From assembly GCF_947581915.1 (NCBI RefSeq), contig NZ_CANPWG010000008.1:124001-188000 (forward strand): a DNA stretch of 64,000 nt. Direction: 5' to 3'. Positions within the stretch are counted from its first letter, which is position 1; each line of letters opens with the position of its first letter. Position numbers and translations under genes: made by a program. The DNA is from Candidatus Palauibacter scopulicola (GTDB lineage Bacteria > Gemmatimonadota > Gemmatimonadetes > Palauibacterales > Palauibacteraceae). Below are positions 45,929 through 54,330 of the stretch, piece by piece. Below the pieces are notes generated by a model. The model saw only the letters and a program-made list of their open reading frames with translations. It made no database searches and was not told the DNA's origin.

Positions 45929-47332
45929 ATGGAAATGTCAGGATTCTCCGCGATTATCCCGCTCGCCTACCTGGCGTCCGCCGTCCTCTTCATCCTCGGG
46001 ATCAAGCGGCTCAGCCATCCGGACACGGCGGCGGGCGGCAACCGGCTCGCCGCCATCGGCATGCTGCTCGCGGTGATCGCGACGCTGCTCGAGAGCGGTC
46101 TGGAATACACCTGGATCATCGCCGGCGTCGCCATCGGAGGGCTGATCGGCGCCATCATGGCCCGGACGGTGAAGATGACCGCCATGCCGGAGATGGTGGC
46201 GGTGTTCAACGGGTTCGGCGGGGCCGCGTCCGGGCTCGTCGCGGTCGGGGAGTACCTGCGGGTCGCGGGGGGCGCGGGTGCGGAGACGCTCGCCATCGAC
46301 TCCGGGGTGTCGATCATGGCCGGGACGCTGATCGGCGCCGTCACCTTCTCGGGCAGCATGATCGCGTTCGGGAAGCTGCAGGGGTTCGTGACCGGCAACG
46401 CCATCTCGAACCCGCTCGTGAAGTTCTCCGCCGGCCTCCTCCTTGGCTTCGCCGTGGTCCTGGCGGTCTACCTGGTCGGCTTCGAATCCAACCTCGTCTT
46501 CTACTGGTGTCTCATCGCGGCCGCGCTCATCCTCGGCGTCCTGTTCGTGATCCCCATCGGGGGCGCGGACATGCCGGTCGTGGTGGCGCTGCTCAACTCC
46601 TATTCCGGGCTCGCGGCGGCGTCGGCCGGGTTCGTGCTGGAGAACAACGCGCTCATCATCTCGGGCGCGCTGGTCGGCGCCTCGGGACTCATCCTCACGG
46701 GCATCATGTGCCGCGCGATGAACCGCTCGCTCGCGAACGTCCTGTTCAGCGCCTTCGGCACGGGGGCGGCGACGGCGGGGCGCGCGGCGGACGGCGACCG
46801 GGTGGCGACGCCGATCGAGGCCGAGGACTCCGCCATGGTCCTGGGCTACGCCTCGCAGGTCATCTTCGTCCCGGGCTACGGGCTCGCGGTGGCGCAGGCG
46901 CAGCACCGGGTGCGTGAACTCGCCGACCTGCTGACCGAGCGCGGCGTCTCGGTGCGCTACTGCGTGCACCCGGTGGCGGGTCGGATGCCCGGCCACATGA
47001 ACGTCCTCCTCGCCGAGGCGAACGTGCCCTACGAGCAGCTCTGCGAGCCCGAGGACGTGAACCCGGACATGGAGAACATCGACGTCGCCGTGGTCGTGGG
47101 GGCGAACGACGTCGTGAACCCGCTCGCCCGCGACGACCCCCAGAGCCCGATCGGCGGCATGCCGATCATCGAGACGGACCGCGCGAAGACGTGCATCGTC
47201 ATCAAGCGCTCGCTCTCGGTGGGCTACGCGGGCATCGACAACCCGCTCTTCTACCTGCGGAACAACCGCATGTTCTTCGGAGACGCCTCCGACGCCCTCG
47301 CCCGCATCACGGAGGAAGTGAAGCAACTCTGA
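45929..47332 (+). CDS. pntB: NAD(P) transhydrogenase subunit beta
   Basis: A 467-aa protein. The first 270 residues contain about nine membrane helices, including FNGFGGAASGLVA. The C-terminal domain III binds NADP(H), with PGYGLAVAQAQHRVREL, VRYCVHPVAGRMPGHMNVLLAEA, GANDVVNPLARDDP and IKRSLSVGYAGIDNPLF. With pntAA and pntAB it uses the proton-motive force to make NADPH from NADH. It is the last gene of the operon. Confidence 0.96.
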   Translation: MEMSGFSAIIPLAYLASAVLFILGIKRLSHPDTAAGGNRLAAIGMLLAVIATLLESGLEYTWIIAGVAIGGLIGAIMARTVKMTAMPEMVAVFNGFGGAASGLVAVGEYLRVAGGAGAETLAIDSGVSIMAGTLIGAVTFSGSMIAFGKLQGFVTGNAISNPLVKFSAGLLLGFAVVLAVYLVGFESNLVFYWCLIAAALILGVLFVIPIGGADMPVVVALLNSYSGLAAASAGFVLENNALIISGALVGASGLILTGIMCRAMNRSLANVLFSAFGTGAATAGRAADGDRVATPIEAEDSAMVLGYASQVIFVPGYGLAVAQAQHRVRELADLLTERGVSVRYCVHPVAGRMPGHMNVLLAEANVPYEQLCEPEDVNPDMENIDVAVVVGANDVVNPLARDDPQSPIGGMPIIETDRAKTCIVIKRSLSVGYAGIDNPLFYLRNNRMFFGDASDALARITEEVKQL

Positions 47333-47608
47333 CGGCGGGGCGTGTCAGGTCTCCTCCAACGCCTCGGGGTCGGCAACGCGAAGCTCACAGTCGAGGCCCA
47401 CCGGATAGCGGGCGCTTTCCGGTACCTACCGACTCGTGAGGCTGCCGATGCCCGTGCCGCGTTCGCCGGACGCGGGTGCCTGGCGTGATTGTCGCGGCGG
47501 GCTTTGTCCATCTAGGTTGGCGCTCCCGTGCGACCCGACCGCGCCAGGCCGTCGGTGCCGCGCGTCCGCAACCGGACTACGTGCCGCCGTAACAGGAGCG
47601 AGAGCCCC

Positions 47609-50600
47609 ATGCGCAAGCTGGCCATCATCACGCCGACCACGCTCACCCTCGCCGCAGCCGTCTTCGTCGCGGCGGACCTCGCCGTCGCGCCCTCGGCGCT
47701 CGCCGCCCAGGAGGCGGTGGTGTTCGACTCCGCCGACGTCGCGGGCCTCAACTTCCGGTCCATCGGGCCGCCCCGGGGCGGGCGAAGCACCGCCGTGGCG
47801 GGGATCACCGAGCAGCCGCTCACCTACTTCATGGGCGCGACCGGCGGCGGCGTGTGGCGCACGGACGACGCCGGCCTCAACTGGCGCAACATCTCCGACG
47901 GCTACTTCGGGACGGGGGCCATCGGGTCGATCGACGTGGCGGACAGCGACGCGAACGTCATCTACGTGGGCACGGGATCGTCCTGCATCCGCGGCAACAT
48001 CTCGAAGGGAATCGGCCTCTACCGCAGCACCAACGGCGGCGACTCGTGGACCCACATCGGGCTCCCGAACTCGGGCCAGATCGGCGACATCCAGGTCCAC
48101 CCGCACGATGCCGACATCGCTTTTGTGGCGGCGCTCGGCGATCCCTTCGGCCCCAACCCGGAGCGCGGCGTGTTCCGCACGACGGACGGCGGCGACACGT
48201 GGGACCACGTCCTCGCGATCTCCGACTCCACGGGCGCCGTGGACCTCGCGATCAACCCGTCGAATCCGCGCATCGTCTTCGCCTCGGCGTGGCGGGCCGA
48301 GCGGAAGCCCTGGACCGCGACGTCGGGCTCGGAGGAGTCCGGCGTCTTCCGGTCGACCGATGGCGGGGACACGTGGGACCGGCTCGAGGGCGGGCTCCCC
48401 ACCGGCCTCGTCGGCAAGTCCGCCGTCACCGTCTCCCGGGCGAACCCCGACCGCGTGTGGGTGCTCATCGAGGCGTCCGACGACCGCGGCGGCGTCTACC
48501 GCTCCGAGGACGGCGGCGACACCTGGCGGCGGGTGAACAGCGACCGCGGACTCCTGCAGCGGGCGTGGTACTACACGCACATCTACGCGGACCCGGTGGA
48601 CGAGAACACGGTCTACGCCCTCAACGTGGGCTACAACAAGTCGGTCGACGGGGGCGTGACGTGGCAGAGCTACGGCGTCCCGCACGGGGACGTGCACGAC
48701 CTCTGGATCAACTACGAGAACCCCGACTTCCAGGTCGTGGCGAACGACGGCGGCGGCCAAGTGACGACGACCGGCGCGGAGAGCTGGTCCACCTACTACA
48801 ACCAGCCCACCGCCGAGATGTACCGCGTGTTCGTCGACAACCAGTTCCCCTACCGCGTGTACGGTTCGCAGCAGGACAACTCCACGATCATGGTGCCGAG
48901 CCGCGGCATGCCGGCGGTGCAGCAGGCGCAGCACTGGGCGGCGGTCGGGGGCTGCGAGAGCGGTCACATCGCGATCGATCCGCGGAACCCGAACGTGACG
49001 TACGCGGGCTGCTACGGCGGCAGCATCAACCGGGTGGACCGCGAGACGGGCGACGTGCGGCAGATGCTCCTCTACCCGCAGCTCCAGCTGGGGCAGGCGC
49101 CGAAGACGATGAAGCACCGCTTCCAGTGGAACGCGCCCATCCGGATCTCCCCGCACGACCACGACGTCATCTATCACACCTCGCAGTACGTGAACCGGAC
49201 CTCCGACGCGGGATACTCGTGGGAGACGATCAGCCCCGACCTCACGCGCAACGACACGACGAAGATGTTGCACGCGGGCGGACGCATCACGTGGGACAAC
49301 ACCGGAGTGGAGATGTACGGGACGATCTTCGCCTTCGAGGAATCGCCGCACGAGGCGGGGGTCCTGTGGGCGGGCTCCGACGACGGCCTCATCCACATCT
49401 CCCGCGACGACGGGGCGAGCTGGGAGAACGTGACGCCGGGCGACCTGCCCGAGTTCTCGACGGTCAACGGGATCGACCTCTCGGCGCACGGCCCGGGGCG
49501 GGCGCACGTCGCCGTCTACCGCTACCGGATGCAGGACGACACGCCCTACATGTGGCGCACCGACGACTACGGGGCGAGCTGGACCCGCCTCTCGGCGGAC
49601 GGGATCGAGCCCGGCCACTTCGTGCGCGTCGTGCGCGAGGATCCGGTGCGGGAGGGCCTCCTCTACGCGGGCACCGAGTTCGGGTTCTACGTGAGCTTCG
49701 ACGGCGGCGACAGCTGGCAGCGCTTCCAGCAGAACCTGCCGATCACGCCGATCACGGACATGCAGGTGCACGAGGGCGACCTCGTCATCGGCACGCAGGG
49801 CCGCTCGTTCTGGATCCTCGACGACGTGACGCCGCTGCGGGCGATGTCCCCGGCCTCGCTGGCGGCCGACGTCCACCTCTACCCGCCGCGCGATGCGGTG
49901 CGCGCGCAGGTCGTCTTCCCCAACGGGGCAACGATTCACTTCGCGCTCGGCGAGGGGATGGAGGAGACGATCGACGTCGAGATCGTGGATGGGGGCGGCG
50001 AGGTCGTGCGGGTGTACTCCTCGAACCCCGGTTCGTGGGACGATGAGGCGAAGGCGGCGATCGGGCGCGCGTCGACGTGGTCGCCGGATCGGCTGCAGAC
50101 GAGCGCGGGTCTGAACCGGATGGTGTGGAACCTCCAGGGAGAAGGGCCCGATCTCGTTCAGGGCGCGCGGATCTGGGGCTTCACGGGCCGGGTGCCCGCC
50201 GTGCCCGGGCGCTATGAGGTGCGCCTGACGGCGGGCGAGGCGACGCAGACGCAGCCGCTGGCGGTCCACATCGATCCGCGGGTGGCCGACCAGGTCACGG
50301 TCGCCGACCTGCGGCAGCAGCACGAGCTGATGGTCCGGGTGCGCGGCCTCCTCCAGCAGTCGCACGACGCCGTGCGCGAGGTGCGGTCGATCCGGTCGCA
50401 GATGAGCGACATCGCGACGTCCGTCGAAGAGGCCGGCTACGGCGACGACTTCACGGAGATGGCGGACGCCGCGGGCGAGAAGCTCACGGATGTCGAGGAG
50501 GAACTCTTCCAGACGCGGAACCGCTCGGGGCAGGACATGCTCAACTTCCCGCCCATGCTCGACAACGAGATCGCCAACCTGTACGGCTACATCGCGTCCA

Positions 50601-50782
50601 CCTACGACCGGCCCAACGCGGTCGCGGCCGTCCGCGCCGACGAAATCGAGGCCGAACTCGGCGGGTGGCTGACCACGCTCCAGCAAATCATCGACACGGA
50701 CGTCGCGGAGTTCAACAACCGCCTGCGCGAGGCCGGCGTCCCCGGCGTCATCGTGCGCACCCCGCCCCGCGCCACGAGCTGA
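47609..50782 (+). CDS. secreted Asp-box beta-propeller protein (VPS10/sortilin-like)
   Basis: A 1057-aa exported protein. A signal peptide is followed by two seven-bladed-type propeller regions with at least eight Asp-box/BNR motifs (STNGGDSWTH, TTDGGDTWDH, SEDGGDTWRR, SRDDGASWEN, SFDGGDSWQR). Family members are usually annotated as VPS10-domain or glycosyl-hydrolase-like proteins; no catalytic residues are established. The C-terminal 180 residues are helical. It is probably a periplasmic or surface ligand-binding protein. I chose ATG 47609 because AGGAG precedes it and the signal peptide (MRKLAIITP) begins there. A 276-bp gap upstream separates it from pntB. Confidence 0.88.
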   Translation: MRKLAIITPTTLTLAAAVFVAADLAVAPSALAAQEAVVFDSADVAGLNFRSIGPPRGGRSTAVAGITEQPLTYFMGATGGGVWRTDDAGLNWRNISDGYFGTGAIGSIDVADSDANVIYVGTGSSCIRGNISKGIGLYRSTNGGDSWTHIGLPNSGQIGDIQVHPHDADIAFVAALGDPFGPNPERGVFRTTDGGDTWDHVLAISDSTGAVDLAINPSNPRIVFASAWRAERKPWTATSGSEESGVFRSTDGGDTWDRLEGGLPTGLVGKSAVTVSRANPDRVWVLIEASDDRGGVYRSEDGGDTWRRVNSDRGLLQRAWYYTHIYADPVDENTVYALNVGYNKSVDGGVTWQSYGVPHGDVHDLWINYENPDFQVVANDGGGQVTTTGAESWSTYYNQPTAEMYRVFVDNQFPYRVYGSQQDNSTIMVPSRGMPAVQQAQHWAAVGGCESGHIAIDPRNPNVTYAGCYGGSINRVDRETGDVRQMLLYPQLQLGQAPKTMKHRFQWNAPIRISPHDHDVIYHTSQYVNRTSDAGYSWETISPDLTRNDTTKMLHAGGRITWDNTGVEMYGTIFAFEESPHEAGVLWAGSDDGLIHISRDDGASWENVTPGDLPEFSTVNGIDLSAHGPGRAHVAVYRYRMQDDTPYMWRTDDYGASWTRLSADGIEPGHFVRVVREDPVREGLLYAGTEFGFYVSFDGGDSWQRFQQNLPITPITDMQVHEGDLVIGTQGRSFWILDDVTPLRAMSPASLAADVHLYPPRDAVRAQVVFPNGATIHFALGEGMEETIDVEIVDGGGEVVRVYSSNPGSWDDEAKAAIGRASTWSPDRLQTSAGLNRMVWNLQGEGPDLVQGARIWGFTGRVPAVPGRYEVRLTAGEATQTQPLAVHIDPRVADQVTVADLRQQHELMVRVRGLLQQSHDAVREVRSIRSQMSDIATSVEEAGYGDDFTEMADAAGEKLTDVEEELFQTRNRSGQDMLNFPPMLDNEIANLYGYIASTYDRPNAVAAVRADEIEAELGGWLTTLQQIIDTDVAEFNNRLREAGVPGVIVRTPPRATS

Positions 50783-50825
50783 CCGGCGTGGGCGCCCGTT
50801 GGCGGCGGTCGTCGCACGTCGTGCC

Positions 50826-53429
50826 GTGAGCCGACGGGGAAGGGGCTCGCCGGTCGTATCGGCGGGCCTGATGGCGCTCGTGGTCCTCTCGGCCGCGGCG
50901 TGCAGGGACGAAGCCACGGCGCCGCCCACGGCTTCTCCCAACCGGCGGCCGACGCCGACGAGCACGATCCCGCCGCAGGAACTGGCGGCGGGCGATACGC
51001 TCACGCTGGACGCGTCGGCCTATTTCACGGACCCGGACGGGGACGCGCTCACGTTCTCGGTCGAGACCTCCGACCGCGGCGTCGCGTCGGCTTCACTCTC
51101 GGGCGCCACCGTCGCCGTCGTCGGGGTCGCGCCGGGCGAGGCGCGGGTCACGATCCGGGCCCGCGATCCCCGTGCGCTGCAGGCCCGGCTGGACTTCACC
51201 GTCCTCGTGCCCGTGCCCGTGACGGCGGACCACGTCGTGCTCCGGGCGCTCTACGAGGCGACGGGGGGCGAGGGCTGGACGCACGACGACAACTGGCTGA
51301 CCGGGCGGCCGCTCGACACGTGGTACGGCGTGGGCGTGGATGCGGAGGGGCGGGTGACGGACCTCCGCCTCGACTTCAACGGGCTCCGGGGACCGTTGCC
51401 CCCGGAACTCGGCGATCTCGACCGGCTCCAGTCGCTCGTGCTGTCGCGAAACGAACTTACCGGGGCCGTCCCACCGGAACTGGGCCGGCTGCCGATCCTT
51501 GTGCACCTGGATCTTCGCAACAATCGCTTCGCGGGTGAAATCCCGCCGCTGATCGGCGACTTCGGCTATCTGGACGTGCTGGATCTCGCCGGCAACGAAT
51601 TCGAGGGGCCGATCCCGGTCGCGCTGGGCAAACTCGGCGCGCTGCGGTGGCTGGACCTGAGCGACAACCATCTGACGGGACCGGTCCCGTCCGAACTCGG
51701 CGGCCTGGGCCGGATCGAGACCCTGCTGCTCATGCGGAACGACCTCGAGGGGCCGGTGCCCGCGGCGTTCGGGCGTCTGGCCGCGCTCCGCGTCCTCAAC
51801 CTGTCGGGCAACGCAGGACTGTCCGGCCCCGTGCCCGTCGAGTGGACGTCGATGCGGCGGCTGTCCCAGCTCCACCTGGGCGGCTCGACGCTCTGTGCGC
51901 CCGCCGCACCCGCCTTCCGGGACTGGCTCGAGCGGCTGTACCGATACCGGCTCGCCGCGTGCGGGCAGGACGCGTCGATCGTCCTCACGCAGGCCGTGCA
52001 GTCGTCACGATTCCCGGTGCCGCTCGTCGCCGGGGACTCCGCGCTCCTGCGCGTGTTTCTCACGACTCCTGAAGGCGCGTCCGTCGATTTCCCGGCGGTC
52101 CGGGCCCGGTTCTACCTGGACGGCGCCGAGACCCACGTCGTCGACATTCCCGCGCAGTCGAACCCCGTGCCGACCGTGATCGAGGAAGGCGACCTCGCCG
52201 CATCCGCGAACGCCGTGATTCCCGGACGGGTCGTGCAGCCCGGGCTCGAAATCGTCGTCGAGACGGATCCCGGCGCCACGCTGAACCCGGCCCTCGGACT
52301 CACGCGGCGAATCCCCGACAACGGCCGGCGCGCCGTCGATGTCCGGCGGATGCCCACCTTCAATCTCACGGTGATTCCGTTCGTGCTCGCGTCCGAACCG
52401 GACAACTCGATCGTGGGCTACGTGAACGATCTGACGCCGGAGCACGAACTCTTCTGGGACACGCATACGCTGCTCCCCGTCGGAGCCATGACAGTCCGGG
52501 CGCACGAGGCCGTGATGGTGTCCACCAACAGCCAGGGCGCGCTGTTGAGCCGGACGGCGATGATCCGCGCCGCCGAGGGATCTATCGGGCACTACATGGG
52601 CACGATGACGAACAGCGACGGCGGCGGCCTGGCCTACGTCGGCGGGTTCGCCAGCTTCTCCAGCCACGACCGGGCCGACATCGTCGCGCACGAGTTCGGG
52701 CACAACATGAGCCTCAGCCACGCCCCGTGCAGCGCGACCGGTCCCGATCCGTGGTATCCCGGGGGGACCGGGCACATCGGCGCGTGGGGATACGATTTTC
52801 GCGATGGCGGAGAACTCGTGCCGCCGGAGCGGCCCGACATCATGGGATACTGCGATCCGCACTGGATCGGGGACTATCACTTCTACAATGCGATGCGCTT
52901 CCGCCTCCGCACCGAGCCGACCGCTTCCGCCTCGCGAGCGGCAGGCGGCGGCAATGACCGCTCGCTGCTGCTTTGGGGCGGCGTGAGCGAAGCAGGCGTT
53001 CCCTACCTGGAGCCCGCCTTCGTTCTCGACGCTCCGCCCTCCTTGCCCCGCCCCGGCGGCGACCATCGGATTCGCGGTCGGAACGCGTCCGGTGAAGAAC
53101 TGTTCGCGTTGCGCTTCGACATGTGGCACATCGACCACGGGAACGGAGCCCTGGGCTTCGCCTTCGCCGTGCCCGTCCAGCCCGAGTGGTCGCGGGCGCT
53201 CGCGAGTCTCACGCTCTCCGGGCCCGAGGGATCCTTCACGCTCGACGGCGAGAGCGACCTACCCACCGCCATCGTGCGCAATCCCGCGACCCGGCAGGTG
53301 CGCGCGATCCTTCAGGATCCGTCAGCCGCCGGCCTCGCCGGCGCGGTGGCGGAGGCGCTGGCTCCGGATCCCGCTCTGGAGGCGATGGTCAGCCGCGGGC
53401 TACCGGACCCCGCGGACTGGGACCGGTAG
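50826..53429 (+). CDS. lipoprotein with plant-type leucine-rich repeats and a metzincin-like metalloprotease domain
   Basis: About 867 aa. The signal ends in lipobox LSAAAC; then a cadherin-like beta segment (residues about 35-130), then seven to eight 24-residue LRRs of the GxIPxxLGxLxxLxxLxLxxNxL type (for example LPPELGDLDRLQSLVLSRNE). A beta-rich spacer follows. The protease domain has HEFGHNMSLSH (three zinc His, Ser where metzincins usually have Gly) and the Met-turn DIMGYCD. The start could be TTG 50799; GTG 50826 gives a better signal peptide (SRRGRG then hydrophobic core). It is a surface protein likely to bind and cleave proteins. The LRR type is typical of eukaryotic receptors. Confidence 0.85.
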   Translation: MSRRGRGSPVVSAGLMALVVLSAAACRDEATAPPTASPNRRPTPTSTIPPQELAAGDTLTLDASAYFTDPDGDALTFSVETSDRGVASASLSGATVAVVGVAPGEARVTIRARDPRALQARLDFTVLVPVPVTADHVVLRALYEATGGEGWTHDDNWLTGRPLDTWYGVGVDAEGRVTDLRLDFNGLRGPLPPELGDLDRLQSLVLSRNELTGAVPPELGRLPILVHLDLRNNRFAGEIPPLIGDFGYLDVLDLAGNEFEGPIPVALGKLGALRWLDLSDNHLTGPVPSELGGLGRIETLLLMRNDLEGPVPAAFGRLAALRVLNLSGNAGLSGPVPVEWTSMRRLSQLHLGGSTLCAPAAPAFRDWLERLYRYRLAACGQDASIVLTQAVQSSRFPVPLVAGDSALLRVFLTTPEGASVDFPAVRARFYLDGAETHVVDIPAQSNPVPTVIEEGDLAASANAVIPGRVVQPGLEIVVETDPGATLNPALGLTRRIPDNGRRAVDVRRMPTFNLTVIPFVLASEPDNSIVGYVNDLTPEHELFWDTHTLLPVGAMTVRAHEAVMVSTNSQGALLSRTAMIRAAEGSIGHYMGTMTNSDGGGLAYVGGFASFSSHDRADIVAHEFGHNMSLSHAPCSATGPDPWYPGGTGHIGAWGYDFRDGGELVPPERPDIMGYCDPHWIGDYHFYNAMRFRLRTEPTASASRAAGGGNDRSLLLWGGVSEAGVPYLEPAFVLDAPPSLPRPGGDHRIRGRNASGEELFALRFDMWHIDHGNGALGFAFAVPVQPEWSRALASLTLSGPEGSFTLDGESDLPTAIVRNPATRQVRAILQDPSAAGLAGAVAEALAPDPALEAMVSRGLPDPADWDR

Positions 53430-53438
53430 CCCCCAGCG

Positions 53439-54161
53439 CTACCCGCCTTCGCGGTCGCGCAGGTCGGCGAGAGCGTCGGTGTCGATCGCGTCGCGAAGCT
53501 CGTGGAGTTCGTCGATCGTCAGGTTCCGCCCCTCCAGCGCGACGACGAAACGATCCTCGATGAACCAGGTGAACTCCGCGCGGCCGCGGTCGCCGCGGGT
53601 GCGGCGGAACTCCTCGATGGCCGGATAGCCCTCGTATTCGATCGTGCGCTCCCACCCGCGGTCGCTCTCCTGGTCGACCGAGAGGTCGAGCCACTCCACG
53701 AAGCCCTCCGAGCCGATCAGGGGAATCGCGCCGATGTCGGCGATGGAGATTTCGACCTCCGCTCCGTTCCTCCCCTCGTACTCCGCTTCGGCGACGGACA
53801 CGTGGAACCCGAGAGCTCCGCCCGTCGCCCCCTCGCGCGAGACCCGCCTCAGGTTCCCCGCCCGCTCCGGCAGGAGACCGTAGAACTCGCGAAAGGAGAT
53901 CGGGCGATCGACCAGCGTCTCGGCACTCAGGTCTTCGGCGAGATCGGACACGTGCTCGCCGATCTCCTCCACCGCGTCGGTAATGCTGGCCGCGATTTCG
54001 TCGGCGGCATCGCGCAGGTCCTCCCGCACTTCCACGGCTTCGTCCCGAGACTCGTTGTCGCCGACGAAGATGCAGCCCGCCGACGTGAAGCCGCAGACGA
54101 GGGCGCCCGCGAGGGCGATCCGCCGCGCGGGGCGGCCGAGAGAGTGGCGTTTCCGGAACAT
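53439..54161 (-). CDS. hypothetical lipoprotein, 240 aa
   Basis: A signal peptide with basic n-region (FRKRHSLGRPARR), hydrophobic core and lipobox TSAGC is followed by an acidic amphipathic helix (about residues 40-85, EVREDLRDAADEIAASITDAVEEI) and a beta-rich domain with conserved-looking YPAIEEFRRT and FIEDRFVVALEGRNL. I do not recognise the family. It is convergent with the LRR protease (9 bp apart) and divergent from the glycosidase operon. Confidence 0.75.
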   Translation of the reverse strand: MFRKRHSLGRPARRIALAGALVCGFTSAGCIFVGDNESRDEAVEVREDLRDAADEIAASITDAVEEIGEHVSDLAEDLSAETLVDRPISFREFYGLLPERAGNLRRVSREGATGGALGFHVSVAEAEYEGRNGAEVEISIADIGAIPLIGSEGFVEWLDLSVDQESDRGWERTIEYEGYPAIEEFRRTRGDRGRAEFTWFIEDRFVVALEGRNLTIDELHELRDAIDTDALADLRDREGG

Positions 54162-54249
54162 CTCTTTCCTCCAGGCGCTGTACGCAGAGTTAGGGGACCT
54201 GTGCGCGCCTACGCGCCTCGCCGTGAGGAAGTGTCAGACCGCGCGGACG

Positions 54250-54312
54250 GGAGGCCCCGGGCCGTCGATCGGAGGCGCCGGGCAGTTGACCGGAGGCGTC
54301 GGGCCGTTGACC
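54250..54312. repeat. three imperfect 21-bp tandem repeats upstream of the glycosidase operon
   Basis: Units at 54250-54270, 54271-54291 and 54292-54312, related to GGAGGCGCCGGGCAGTTGAC. They lie in the divergent promoter region between the lipoprotein and the glycosidase. The 21-bp period (two helical turns) would suit a cooperative regulator. The same frame is open into the glycosidase, so an unusual Gly/Pro-rich N-terminus is the other possibility. Confidence 0.55.
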
Positions 54313-54330
54313 GCCGACCCGGGCGGTTCG

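Noticed and set aside
47333-47608. Additional small gene between pntB and the Asp-box propeller gene
   Set aside because: Open frames there are short, lack ribosome sites and show no coding pattern; probably a promoter and leader.
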